A program made the position numbers and the translations under genes. A stretch of DNA of 64,000 nucleotides from assembly GCA_037367405.1 (NCBI GenBank), contig JAZKJV010011400.1, positions 3,346,501 to 3,410,500 of the forward strand, in the 5' to 3' direction. Of this stretch, positions 51,458 to 60,244 are shown in pieces; within the stretch, counting starts at the first letter, position 1, and each line of letters starts with the position of its first letter. The stretch comes from Ottelia alismoides. Lineage: Eukaryota > Streptophyta > Magnoliopsida > Alismatales > Hydrocharitaceae. The notes below the pieces were generated by a model, which worked only from the letters and a program-made list of their open reading frames with translations, searched no databases and was not told the origin of the DNA.

Positions 51458-51595
51458 GAGCACGCGCTACGCAACTGCAAACCGGTATCGAGTAGACTTT
51501 GGTGCAGCGGTGGGGACGCCAATGAATCTTCGTCCTCGCTCCAAACCGAAGGCTCGGCAGGAGCCTCGCCCTCCCAGGGCCTCGTCCTCTTCTCG

Positions 51596-52390
51596 TCAGG
51601 CGGGCATGATGCCTTGGGAAATCTCGTCTTCCCATTGGTCCATCAGAGGCCAATCGGTGGCACAGGTGCCGAAGTCGGCCATGTGGAGATAGGTTTGCAA
51701 GCGCTGGATCGTCTTCTCCAGCATGGCATTGTCCTTGCGGAAGATCGGTCCGTGGCTGGGCAAGAGCCATTTGACATCGCTCTGCTTGATGCGCTGGAGC
51801 GATCGAATGAAGGCGGCGATGTCGCTGCCGTGGTGAGCATCGATAGCACCGACGCAGCCATCGCGATAGATGTTATCACCGGAGAAGAGTAAATCGCCCA
51901 AGCGGAAGGCCAGTTGGCTATCGGCGTGGCCCGGTGTTGACCAGGTTTCCAGCTTGAGCTTGCCGACTTCGATGATCGAGCCTTCGTTGATGATGTGTTC
52001 TGTTTCCACCGGTGGCATGCTGAGGTGAATGTTCTGCGCCTCGATCTCCGCAAAGGTACGCAGCTTGTCTCCCGCCGCCAGTAGCGACGCGGCCTTGGGA
52101 TGTGCAGAGACGGTGGTCTTCAGCAGTTGCTTGGCCAGGGCCAGTCCTTGACCGTGATCGACATCTGCGTGAGTGGCGATCAGCGTCTTGCATTTGGAAA
52201 GTGGAAAATCGATTTCACGAATCAGCTCGACGATCTCTTCGACCGATTCTTCGTAACCGATATCGATCAGAATCCACTCGTCGCCGTCGTAAACCAGGTA
52301 GACATTGCAACCAATGATGTGGCCGGCTTGTAAATTCAGTTCAATAACGCCAGGAAAAACTGGCTTGCGTTCCAACATGAGTGTCCGCAT
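51596..52390 (-). CDS. MBL-fold metallo-hydrolase
   Basis: 264 residues of the metallo-beta-lactamase fold. Metal motif [10 protein letters not shown] (about 93-102) with Asp in place of the usual second His, then [17 protein letters not shown] and LLPSHGP, all in the right order. Soluble, no signal peptide. A glyoxalase II- or flavodiiron-type hydrolase in a wide family; the substrate is not known. It is convergent with the accessory region. Confidence 0.9.
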   Translation of the reverse strand: MRTLMLERKPVFPGVIELNLQAGHIIGCNVYLVYDGDEWILIDIGYEESVEEIVELIREIDFPLSKCKTLIATHADVDHGQGLALAKQLLKTTVSAHPKAASLLAAGDKLRTFAEIEAQNIHLSMPPVETEHIINEGSIIEVGKLKLETWSTPGHADSQLAFRLGDLLFSGDNIYRDGCVGAIDAHHGSDIAAFIRSLQRIKQSDVKWLLPSHGPIFRKDNAMLEKTIQRLQTYLHMADFGTCATDWPLMDQWEDEISQGIMPA

Positions 52391-52542
52391 TCCTACAAAT
52401 GGTCGTTCGGTTAGCGCTCAGATTCTAATTGACAGTAGATGGATTGCTCAAGGTAGCGTATCGGGTTGGCTGGCTGGTCGGTGGGAGAGGTTTCGCTTTA
52501 AATCCGCTAATCGTGCTGCCAAGTAGTGGAAAGCGTAAACAT

Positions 52543-52572
52543 GCGCGTCCACCGTCTGGCGACGGTGGCTAC
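52543..52572. repeat. REP-type hairpin
   Basis: CCACCGTC (52549-52556), loop TGGC, GACGGTGG (52561-52568): a perfect 8-bp stem inside GCGCGTCCACCG...GGTGGCTAC. Same family as 49136-49165 in the opposite orientation. Confidence 0.75.
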
Positions 52573-52599
52573 CCCTGCTCGCCGAGTGGCGCTGGCCAG

Positions 52600-53445
52600 T
52601 CAAACGCTGCGTCTCAGGCCACTTCTGTGGTCGGGAGCCACAAGTTCTATTTTTAGTTCCCGCAAAATCTTGCTGGGGTTAATGCGTTTATTGGATTCGC
52701 TGCGAGCGGCCCGAGCGGTATCGGGTTGTACGTCGGTCCAGCGGGGAGCTGGCGTTGAAAAAATGTTGGCGGCATCTTCGTAAAACTGGCGTCGGGGAAT
52801 CGGTTGCCCATCGGACAGCACGTAGAGCGAACTGGGGGCCGGTTGCTGGAGCAATTGGATAACCGTCGGCACGATATCGTCCAAGTGCACGAGATTGAGG
52901 TACCCGTCGGCCACCGGGATCGGTTCTTGCGATTGCAATTTGGCGAGCAGTGGCACGCGGCCCGGACCGTAAATGCCAGCCAGCCGCAAGCTAGTGAAGC
53001 GGTCGGTCGACACATGTTCGCGCAGCCACCGTTCGGCCGCCAAGGCGATCTGTGGTCCGATGCGCTGCGGTTCCGTTGGAGAATCTTCATCTACCCAGCC
53101 GCCATCGTTTTGATGATATACCCCGGTCGTACTGAGAACCACCAGGCGTTCCAGGTTGGGCATACGCTGCAAAAGATGCTTCAGGCCGACGATGTGAGTC
53201 TCTTGTCCGAAGCGGTCGTCGACGCGATGGGGCACGGCCACCAAGGCACAGCGGGCATCCAATTGCTGGCTCTCGCCAGGCGAGAGCCAGTCGCTGACGA
53301 TTGGCCGGATGCCTATTTGACCGAGCTGCTCTGCCGAGTCGCCACCACGCGTGATGGCGGCGACCTGACCACCTGCGGCCAGCCATTGGCGAGCCACGGG
53401 CCGGCCGACATAGCCGCAGCCCACAATCAGTAACGACCCATACAT
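52600..53445 (-). CDS. NAD(P)-dependent epimerase/reductase, YeeZ-like
   Basis: 281 residues from ATG 53445. Rossmann start SLLIVGCGYVGRPVARQWLA (GxGxxG), STTGVYHQNDGGWVDEDSPT in the place of the SDR catalytic region, and LRLAGIYGPGRVPL. The YxxxK motif of classical extended SDRs is not clear, as in the YeeZ group. A housekeeping sugar- or nucleotide-modifying role is usual for the fold; the substrate is unknown. Confidence 0.85.
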   Translation of the reverse strand: MYGSLLIVGCGYVGRPVARQWLAAGGQVAAITRGGDSAEQLGQIGIRPIVSDWLSPGESQQLDARCALVAVPHRVDDRFGQETHIVGLKHLLQRMPNLERLVVLSTTGVYHQNDGGWVDEDSPTEPQRIGPQIALAAERWLREHVSTDRFTSLRLAGIYGPGRVPLLAKLQSQEPIPVADGYLNLVHLDDIVPTVIQLLQQPAPSSLYVLSDGQPIPRRQFYEDAANIFSTPAPRWTDVQPDTARAARSESNKRINPSKILRELKIELVAPDHRSGLRRSV

Positions 53446-53579
53446 TCCTAATTCCTTTCCACCTGCCCAGCCCCTGCGGGGGGCTGGAATCGAAAAAATG
53501 GATGACCTGAGGGTTTCAATTTGGCGCACAAGTGCGAATAATCGCCAATGTCATCCTCTCACTCGTCTGGACGATTGTA

Positions 53580-54734
53580 ATGCGATCAGCCTTCGTCGCC
53601 TGCGTGGCTTGGTACCTCGGGATTGTTGCTAGCGTCAGCCTGGCACAAGAGCCACCGGTTGTTCTGCCCGATAACGGTTCGATTATTCAAATCGAGCCGA
53701 GCCTCGAACTGCCCAGTTCGGACCAGGCCAGTGGAGTTGAGCCAGCTTCGGGTTTGCGGCCTTCGACCAGTTCGAAAGAGCGGCGCGCAAGCAAACCGGC
53801 TATCGATGGGCAGACGTTTGTCGACTTGGATCGCTCGCTGCAAAATGTGTACGCTGGTCGAGCCCCACAAACATTGAAAGAGCTGAAAGCTCTCGAGGCT
53901 CAACAATCTAAGGTCGCGGCCAATTTGCAGTTAGTCACCGTCAACGTGCGACAAGGTGCGGCTCAAGGTAGTGGCGTGATCATTGCCAACAACTTTGTAC
54001 TAACGGCTGCGCATGTGGGCGGTCGGCCGAATCAAGAAGCCAAGGTCTTGCTGAGCGATGGTACCGAACTGCGAGCTCAAGTCTTGGGTATGAACCGTAA
54101 TGTCGACGCGGGTTTGCTGAAAATCGTTGATACCAAGGGCAAGGTGTTGCCTTATGCAACTATTGGCAAGAGCAGTTCTCTAAAAGCTGGTCAGTGGGTG
54201 ATTGGCGCGGGGCATCCCGGCGGTTGGCAAGCTGGCCGCGGCGCGGTGATTCGTGTTGGCCGAATTTCGAATCTGCTGAATGATACTCTGCTGACCGATG
54301 TGGCCCTGATTGGTGGCGATAGCGGTGGGCCGCTGTTCAACCTGAAAGGTGAACTGGTTGGAATCCATTCACGCATTGGGACGGAAGTCAGCGACAACAT
54401 GCATGTTCCGATCGATACCTTTGAAAAAGATTGGGATCGATTGAAGGCAGGGGAAGCCTGGGGGGTGTTGCCGGGGTATCGCCCAATGATTGGCGTGGCT
54501 CTGAAGGAGGGCGAGACCAAGGCGGTGCTGGGTGAAGTTTCCGGCCCAGCCTTCGAAGCAGGTTTAGAAGTTGGTGACGTTGTCGTGAAGTTCGAAGATC
54601 GCAAGATCGAAACGTTTCAAGACTTGCAGAACGCGGTGCTGACTACGTTGCCCGGCGATACCGTGCGAATCGAAGTCATGCGTGAGGGCGAGCGGATGCG
54701 ATTTTTGCTGCGAGTTGGCGTGGCGCCCCAGTGA
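53580..54734 (+). CDS. Trypsin-like serine protease with PDZ domain
   Basis: 384 residues from ATG 53580 (GTG 53532 possible). Signal peptide MRSAFVACVAWYLGIVASVS. HtrA/DegP-like: H145 (LTAAHVGG), D176 (NVDAGLLKI), S248 (GGDSGGPLF). One PDZ domain at the end (GEVSGPAFEAGLEVGDVVVK). A periplasmic quality-control protease is likely. Followed 180 bases on by a paralogue with a degraded triad. Confidence 0.92.
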   Translation: MRSAFVACVAWYLGIVASVSLAQEPPVVLPDNGSIIQIEPSLELPSSDQASGVEPASGLRPSTSSKERRASKPAIDGQTFVDLDRSLQNVYAGRAPQTLKELKALEAQQSKVAANLQLVTVNVRQGAAQGSGVIIANNFVLTAAHVGGRPNQEAKVLLSDGTELRAQVLGMNRNVDAGLLKIVDTKGKVLPYATIGKSSSLKAGQWVIGAGHPGGWQAGRGAVIRVGRISNLLNDTLLTDVALIGGDSGGPLFNLKGELVGIHSRIGTEVSDNMHVPIDTFEKDWDRLKAGEAWGVLPGYRPMIGVALKEGETKAVLGEVSGPAFEAGLEVGDVVVKFEDRKIETFQDLQNAVLTTLPGDTVRIEVMREGERMRFLLRVGVAPQ

Positions 54735-54915
54735 GTCTGTGAATTCTGCGAGTCTGTGAATTCTCTTGGGGCCAGTAGCGCCGGCGGTGCGGTTGGTTGG
54801 TATAATCAAAGACTCGATCAGTTGCCGCTGAGGATAGCGGGACTCAGTTGATGAATGCTTCGATGTTGGGACTGGACGCTCCAAGTCGAAGCTGGTTAGG
54901 AAAGGTCCCACTCTC

Positions 54916-56121
54916 GTGCGCGTCCCTCATCAATTGATGATTCTCTCGGCCATTGGTTTAACTGCCCTCTCGGTGATCAGGTCTCTGCCTGAGTCTCCCG
55001 TGGCTTTATCGGTTGATGAGCAGTCGCAGTGGGAACAAAACTGGTTGGCTGATGAAGATTGGTCAGCGCGTGGTGCCGCCAGTATCGAAGAAGATGGTCA
55101 ACTGCTGATCCAAGAACCATCGCGCCGCAGTGCTCGGCGGCCTAGCATCGAGAACGCGTCCAAGTACAACCAGCGAACTAGCTATGCGATGCTGAAGGCA
55201 TTCGGCGAAGCATTAGGCGATAACTGGAAGAGCACCGTTGAGATTGTCGTCGACGACGAGCGGGTGGCTTATGGGGCGATCATCGATGCCCAGGGCTATG
55301 TGATCACCAAGGACAGTCAATTGCCCAGCGGCAAACTGATTTGTCGATACTCCAATGGCAATGAATCGTTGGCCGAGGTGGTCGAACGTAGTTCGTCGCT
55401 GGATCTGGCGCTGCTGCGCGTGCCCGATAAAGACTTGCAGGTCGTTCAGTGGTCCGACAGTGGTATTCCCGCGCGCGGTAACTGGGTAGCCACACCGAAT
55501 ATTCAATCGATCCCGGCGGCCGTGGGTGTAGTCAGCGCAGGCTTAATGACCATTTCGGCTCGCAAACCAGTTATGGGCGTGCAACTGAAAGAAGATAAGG
55601 GACCAGTCATCCAAAGCGTGGTCTATGGGTCGGGGGCCGATATGGCTGGCCTGTTACCAGGAGATCGCATTCGCGCAATCGACGGCCGCTCGCTCGCTTC
55701 ACAAGCCGCTGCGCTGAAGTTCCTGGAGACCTGCCGCGCTGGTCAATCGGTCAAGTTGACCGTTCAGCGCGGTGAGAGCGAAGTAGAAACACAAGTCCGC
55801 ATGATGGACTTTTCCGAGGATCTGCGCGACGAAACCGAAATGGAAGTTAATGGCTTGATCAGCGCTCGCAGCAGCGGGTTCAGCAGCATTTACATGCATG
55901 ATACCGTGCTCAAGCCCAACCAATGCGGCGGACCGCTGGTCGATTTGAATGGCCGTGTCGTGGGCATCAATATTGCGCGGGCTGGCCGCGTCAGCAGCTA
56001 TGCCTTGCCTGTTTCGGTCGTCCGCGCTGAAGTCGATCGAATGCTGGACAAAGCCAAACAGGCCGATGTCGTGACCGCAGCTTCGGCTCCCGTGCAAGGC
56101 AAAGTTGTCTCTGAGCAATAA
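54916..56121 (+). CDS. Trypsin-like pseudoprotease with PDZ domain
   Basis: 401 residues from GTG 54916 (ATG 54937 gives a better signal, MILSAIGLTALSVIRS). The trypsin fold can be followed (GAIIDAQGYVITKDSQL, LDLALLRV, CGGPLVDLNGRVVGIN), but the catalytic His position is S134, the Asp (D163) remains and the Ser position is C337 (NQCGGPL). A PDZ domain is inserted before the last strands (YGSGADMAGLLPGDRIRAID). Probably a non-catalytic partner or chaperone of the upstream protease. Confidence 0.85.
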   Translation: MRVPHQLMILSAIGLTALSVIRSLPESPVALSVDEQSQWEQNWLADEDWSARGAASIEEDGQLLIQEPSRRSARRPSIENASKYNQRTSYAMLKAFGEALGDNWKSTVEIVVDDERVAYGAIIDAQGYVITKDSQLPSGKLICRYSNGNESLAEVVERSSSLDLALLRVPDKDLQVVQWSDSGIPARGNWVATPNIQSIPAAVGVVSAGLMTISARKPVMGVQLKEDKGPVIQSVVYGSGADMAGLLPGDRIRAIDGRSLASQAAALKFLETCRAGQSVKLTVQRGESEVETQVRMMDFSEDLRDETEMEVNGLISARSSGFSSIYMHDTVLKPNQCGGPLVDLNGRVVGINIARAGRVSSYALPVSVVRAEVDRMLDKAKQADVVTAASAPVQGKVVSEQ

Positions 56122-56461
56122 TCCGGCGAGAGGCCCAGTCGCGTCGCGTCTCGGGCTGTTGATTTAGGTCCAGATCGATTGACTGACGGACGTGGTACCG
56201 GCCTTCTTCTGTTGCCCGTCATTGGTGAAGGAGTTGGCCAAGAGTGGTCAACCACGCCTTGCCTTCTATGCCATGACCGCTGTCATTGCGGGACCCTTTC
56301 CCCGGACCAAGCTATTTCACGAACGCTGTGGCAGCAGTTAAACTGGCATTTCTGCTGCGAGTTGAAGTACAGCAGGGCTTGGATTGGCGACCGGGTAGGT
56401 TTTTGGGGCTGGGCACTAGCCTGGTCCGCTCTGTTTGAATTGATTGATGTAAAGGGGCCGA
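56122..56461. other. Intergenic region before the M14-S9 gene
   Basis: The 340 bases hold no convincing gene; the one open frame (56179-56595) is Cys/Trp-rich and runs into the next gene in another frame. An AAAGGGG ribosome site stands 5 bases before ATG 56462. Confidence 0.5.
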
Positions 56462-59400
56462 ATGCCAACTCGATTTATCTCTTGGCTGTGGATTGCGTCG
56501 TTGCTGCTGGTTGTATTGGGCAGAGGTTCCTCAATCGGTCGAGCCGCCGATGGAGCCGATTTGGCGGCGCTCAAAGAGCTGAGAACGGTGGCTGAGTCCA
56601 GCCAATATCGCGCGACCAGTTCTGGCGCGGACACCGAGCTGTTTCTCAAGCGACTGGCCAAAGCCTGGCCGGGCGCGACACTCGAGTCGCTCGGTCAGAC
56701 CGTCGAAGGTCGCGATATCTGGGGGCTGATCGTTCCGCCTACCTCGCAGGCAGGTCCCGTGGTGACCATGTTGCTGCTGGGGGGCATTCATTCGGGTGAA
56801 TGCGATGGCAAGGAAGCTCTGCTGGCCCTGATGCGAGATTATGCCAGCGGTGAACATGCCGATATTCGTACCAATGTGCGAATCATTCTGGTGCCCAACT
56901 TCAATGCTGATGGCAACGAGCGGCGGGGTCTGCTGCATCGACCTGGCCAGGCTGGTCCCGATGGAGGCGCGGGTATTCGTGAGAATGCACAAGGCTTGGA
57001 TCTGAATCGCGACTTTATCAAACTTGAAACGCCTGAAGTGCGAGCGCTGGTATCGGCCCTGGATCGCTGGCAGGTTGATGTCTTGGTCGATGCTCACACT
57101 ACCAATGGTTCTCTGCACCGTTACGACTTGACCTATTCGGTACCTGGCAACCCAGCCGCTCCGCAGCACATTCGCGATCTGTTGCATCAGCAGCTCTTGC
57201 CCGAAGTGAATCAGCGTCTTGCGTCGGCCGGCATCGAGTCCTTCTACTACGGCAACTTTGAGGACGAGCATCAGAACTGGAAGAGCTTTGGGCACGAGCC
57301 GCGCTATAGCATTGAGTTGATGGGGCTGCGGGGCAAGATCGGTATCTTGGCTGAATCGTATTCTTATGCTCCCTACGAGCGCCGCGTGCAGGTTACCTAC
57401 CGCTTTGTGGACGAACTGGTGCGGTACTTCAACGCACATGCTGAAGAGGTGCGTGGACGGTTGGATGCGACGGCCACTGGCGCTGGGGTAGTGGCCAGTG
57501 CAGTCGATGTACCGCTGAGAGCCCAGCTTGTGCAGACGCAAGTTGAGGTGCGAGCCTTGGGGTACCGCGGTGCCGACGGGGCGTTGCCACGACCGCCCTA
57601 CAATGCACAAGCCACAGCGCGTTACGAGCCTCATGACTATCGCGTTGGATTATGGGTGACAGCCGAGGCAACGCTGAAGACAACGTTGCCTCAGGCATAT
57701 GCCATCTCGCCAGAAGCCGCTTGGGCACTATCGCGTCTGAAGCTGCAAGGGGTGGTGATCGAACAATTGCAGCGAGCGCTCACGAGCGTTCCGGGCGAAC
57801 TGTATACGATCGACGCCGTCGAACCAGGTATCGAGCTGCAGAACCACAAGCTGAAGTCGGTAACAGCCAGCACACAGCCCGCGCAATTGACGTTGGCGGC
57901 TGGGACCTACATCGTGCGTACCCACCAGCACTTGGGTGTCTTGGCCGCTTATATGCTCGAGCCGGCCAGTGAAGATGGGCTGGCGGCCTGGAACTTTTTT
58001 GATCCAGATCTCAAGCCAGGCTGGGCCTATCCCGTGCAGCGCGTGTTGGTTGACTTGCCACCCCCGTCATTGAAAGTGGTTGACACACTCGCGCCCAGTG
58101 AGCCGTTGACGTTGGACCACGTTATGCGTCCCGGTTTCACAGTTGAATATGCGACCAGCAGCAACAGCGGCGCAACCTGGCTGGCAGGCAGCAATGAGCT
58201 GGTTCTCAAGCGTGATGATCAATGGTTGTCGGTTGATCCTGCGACAGGTTCATCGCAACCGAACGAAGCGATCAGGAAGATGCGTACCGCTTTTAAGGCT
58301 CTGCCCGAGTTCGAAAAGGATAACGACGCGCTTAAGGCCATCGGTCCCAGTACCTTCAAAGTCGAGCAGCGATTTGGTCTGCAGGTCCACAAAAAGGATT
58401 TGTATTTCTACGATGCGGAAAGCGGCCAGGCCAAGCGACTGACCGAGTCACCCAAGGAAGACGAGCCGCTGGCGGAACTGAGTCCAACCGGTAAACATGT
58501 AGCGTTTGTCCGAGACAATAACCTATATGTCATCGATTGTCAGAGTGGCGCTGAGAAGCAACTGACCAAAGATGGTTCCGAAAATTTGCTCAACGGTATT
58601 CTCGACTGGGTGTATCAAGAAGAGATCTATGGCCGAGGTCAGTTCCGCGCGTTTTGGTTCAGTCCCGATGGTCGGCAGTTGGCTTACCTGCAACTGGATC
58701 AGACTCCAGTGCTGGGCTACGCGGTTTCCGACAGTATTCATTATCGGCAAGAGTTGGAAGAGACACGTTATCCCAAAGCCGGCGACCCGTTGCCTGTTGC
58801 CCGTATGTGGCTGGCCGAGATCGACAGTGGCGAGCTGCGCGAGATCGATCTGTCGGACTATCCAGCCGATGATCGCCTGGTGGTTCGCGTCACCTGGTCG
58901 CCTGAAAACGAGTTGTGGTTGCAAATACAAAATCGCATCCAGACGCAGCAGAGCGTCATTCAAGTCGATTGTGCCAGTGGTAAAAGCGAGCGTTTGATCC
59001 ACGAGCAGAGTCCGGGTTGGATCGAAGTGTTGGGTCAGCCTAGATTTTTGCCCAATGGCGACTTTTTGTGGCTGAGCGATTTGCCCGCTGGTCGTCGTCA
59101 CTTGCATCGTTTTGACCGAGCCACCAGGCGGCTCGAGCAGTTGACACATGGACCCTGGGATGTGGCGGAACTGCAGGGTGTGACTGCCGATGGCCAGACA
59201 GCTTATGTCAGTGGCAACTTTTCGCATCCAACCGAATTGCACTTGCTGAGCGTCGATGTACAGAGCGGTCAGACGCAGCAGGTGACTACGCAAGCTGGTT
59301 CGCATCGCACGCGACTGTCAGAAGATTGCCGTTACCTGCTGGACACTTTCAGTAGTTTGACCAGTCCGCCGCGAACCGTACTGCGGTCGCTGGATGGTCA

Positions 59401-60226
59401 AGTCAATCGTACGCTGGGCGCGCCGGTTGGGGATCGATACAAGTATGCCCGCCTGGCGGAACCGCTGCTGCTATCGATTAAGGCTCGCGATGGATTAGAT
59501 ATGCCGGCCTTGGTGATGTTGCCGCCCGATTGGGTCGCCGGTAGTGAACAGCGGTTGCCCGTGCTGTTCCATGTTTATGCTGGCCCTCAAGCACCCACAG
59601 TCAACAATGCTTGGGGAGGCAGCAATTACTGGTGGCATCAATATCTATGCAGCCAGGGATTTGCAGTCGTGCTGTGCGACAACCGTTCGTCGCGCGGACG
59701 AGGGATTGCCGACACATGGAAGATTCATCGCGATCTGGGCAAAGTTGAACTGCAGGATATTGAAGATGCGGTCGACTGGGTGAGCACGCAACCCTGGGCT
59801 GATAGTCAACGAATTGGCATCTGGGGATGGAGTTACGGTGGTTACATGACGGCTTATGCCTTAACCCATAGCCAGAAATTCAAAGCAGGCATCTCGGGCG
59901 CGCCAGTGACAGATTGGCGCAACTACGATGCGATTTACACTGAACGTTATATGGACCTGCCGCAGAATAACCCCGATGGCTATAAGAGCAGTTCGGCTGT
60001 CGAGGCGGCGGCCAGCCTGCATGGGCGGCTGCTGTTGATCCATGGTGAGCGCGACGACAACGTCCATATCAGCAACAGTTTGCAACTGGCTTATGCCCTG
60101 CAAAAAGCGGGCAAGCCATTCGACATGATGATCTATCCCAAGAACCGGCATGGGGTAGTCGACCCACAGCAGCGTTATCACATGTACTCGATGATGACGG
60201 AGTTTTTGCAGAAGCACCTCAAGTAA
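56462..60226 (+). CDS. M14 carboxypeptidase-S9 (dipeptidyl peptidase IV) fusion
   Basis: 1254 residues, exported (signal peptide about 1-30). Residues 40-330 are an M14 zinc carboxypeptidase: H110 and E113 (GGIHSGECDG), H212 (VDAHTTNG), with the catalytic Glu in GILAESYSYAPYERR. After a linker the DPP-IV-like beta-propeller (about 600-960) and the S9 hydrolase follow, with S1124 (GWSYGGYM), D1198 (GERDDNVH) and H1230 (KNRHGV). One chain could thus trim peptides from both ends. No sign of frameshift at the joint. Confidence 0.92.
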   Translation: MPTRFISWLWIASLLLVVLGRGSSIGRAADGADLAALKELRTVAESSQYRATSSGADTELFLKRLAKAWPGATLESLGQTVEGRDIWGLIVPPTSQAGPVVTMLLLGGIHSGECDGKEALLALMRDYASGEHADIRTNVRIILVPNFNADGNERRGLLHRPGQAGPDGGAGIRENAQGLDLNRDFIKLETPEVRALVSALDRWQVDVLVDAHTTNGSLHRYDLTYSVPGNPAAPQHIRDLLHQQLLPEVNQRLASAGIESFYYGNFEDEHQNWKSFGHEPRYSIELMGLRGKIGILAESYSYAPYERRVQVTYRFVDELVRYFNAHAEEVRGRLDATATGAGVVASAVDVPLRAQLVQTQVEVRALGYRGADGALPRPPYNAQATARYEPHDYRVGLWVTAEATLKTTLPQAYAISPEAAWALSRLKLQGVVIEQLQRALTSVPGELYTIDAVEPGIELQNHKLKSVTASTQPAQLTLAAGTYIVRTHQHLGVLAAYMLEPASEDGLAAWNFFDPDLKPGWAYPVQRVLVDLPPPSLKVVDTLAPSEPLTLDHVMRPGFTVEYATSSNSGATWLAGSNELVLKRDDQWLSVDPATGSSQPNEAIRKMRTAFKALPEFEKDNDALKAIGPSTFKVEQRFGLQVHKKDLYFYDAESGQAKRLTESPKEDEPLAELSPTGKHVAFVRDNNLYVIDCQSGAEKQLTKDGSENLLNGILDWVYQEEIYGRGQFRAFWFSPDGRQLAYLQLDQTPVLGYAVSDSIHYRQELEETRYPKAGDPLPVARMWLAEIDSGELREIDLSDYPADDRLVVRVTWSPENELWLQIQNRIQTQQSVIQVDCASGKSERLIHEQSPGWIEVLGQPRFLPNGDFLWLSDLPAGRRHLHRFDRATRRLEQLTHGPWDVAELQGVTADGQTAYVSGNFSHPTELHLLSVDVQSGQTQQVTTQAGSHRTRLSEDCRYLLDTFSSLTSPPRTVLRSLDGQVNRTLGAPVGDRYKYARLAEPLLLSIKARDGLDMPALVMLPPDWVAGSEQRLPVLFHVYAGPQAPTVNNAWGGSNYWWHQYLCSQGFAVVLCDNRSSRGRGIADTWKIHRDLGKVELQDIEDAVDWVSTQPWADSQRIGIWGWSYGGYMTAYALTHSQKFKAGISGAPVTDWRNYDAIYTERYMDLPQNNPDGYKSSSAVEAAASLHGRLLLIHGERDDNVHISNSLQLAYALQKAGKPFDMMIYPKNRHGVVDPQQRYHMYSMMTEFLQKHLK

Positions 60227-60244
60227 ACGTACCAGGTTGCCTCC

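Noticed and set aside
56179..56595. 138-codon plus-strand frame before the M14-S9 gene
   Set aside because: Cys/Trp-rich without any pattern and running into the next gene in another frame.
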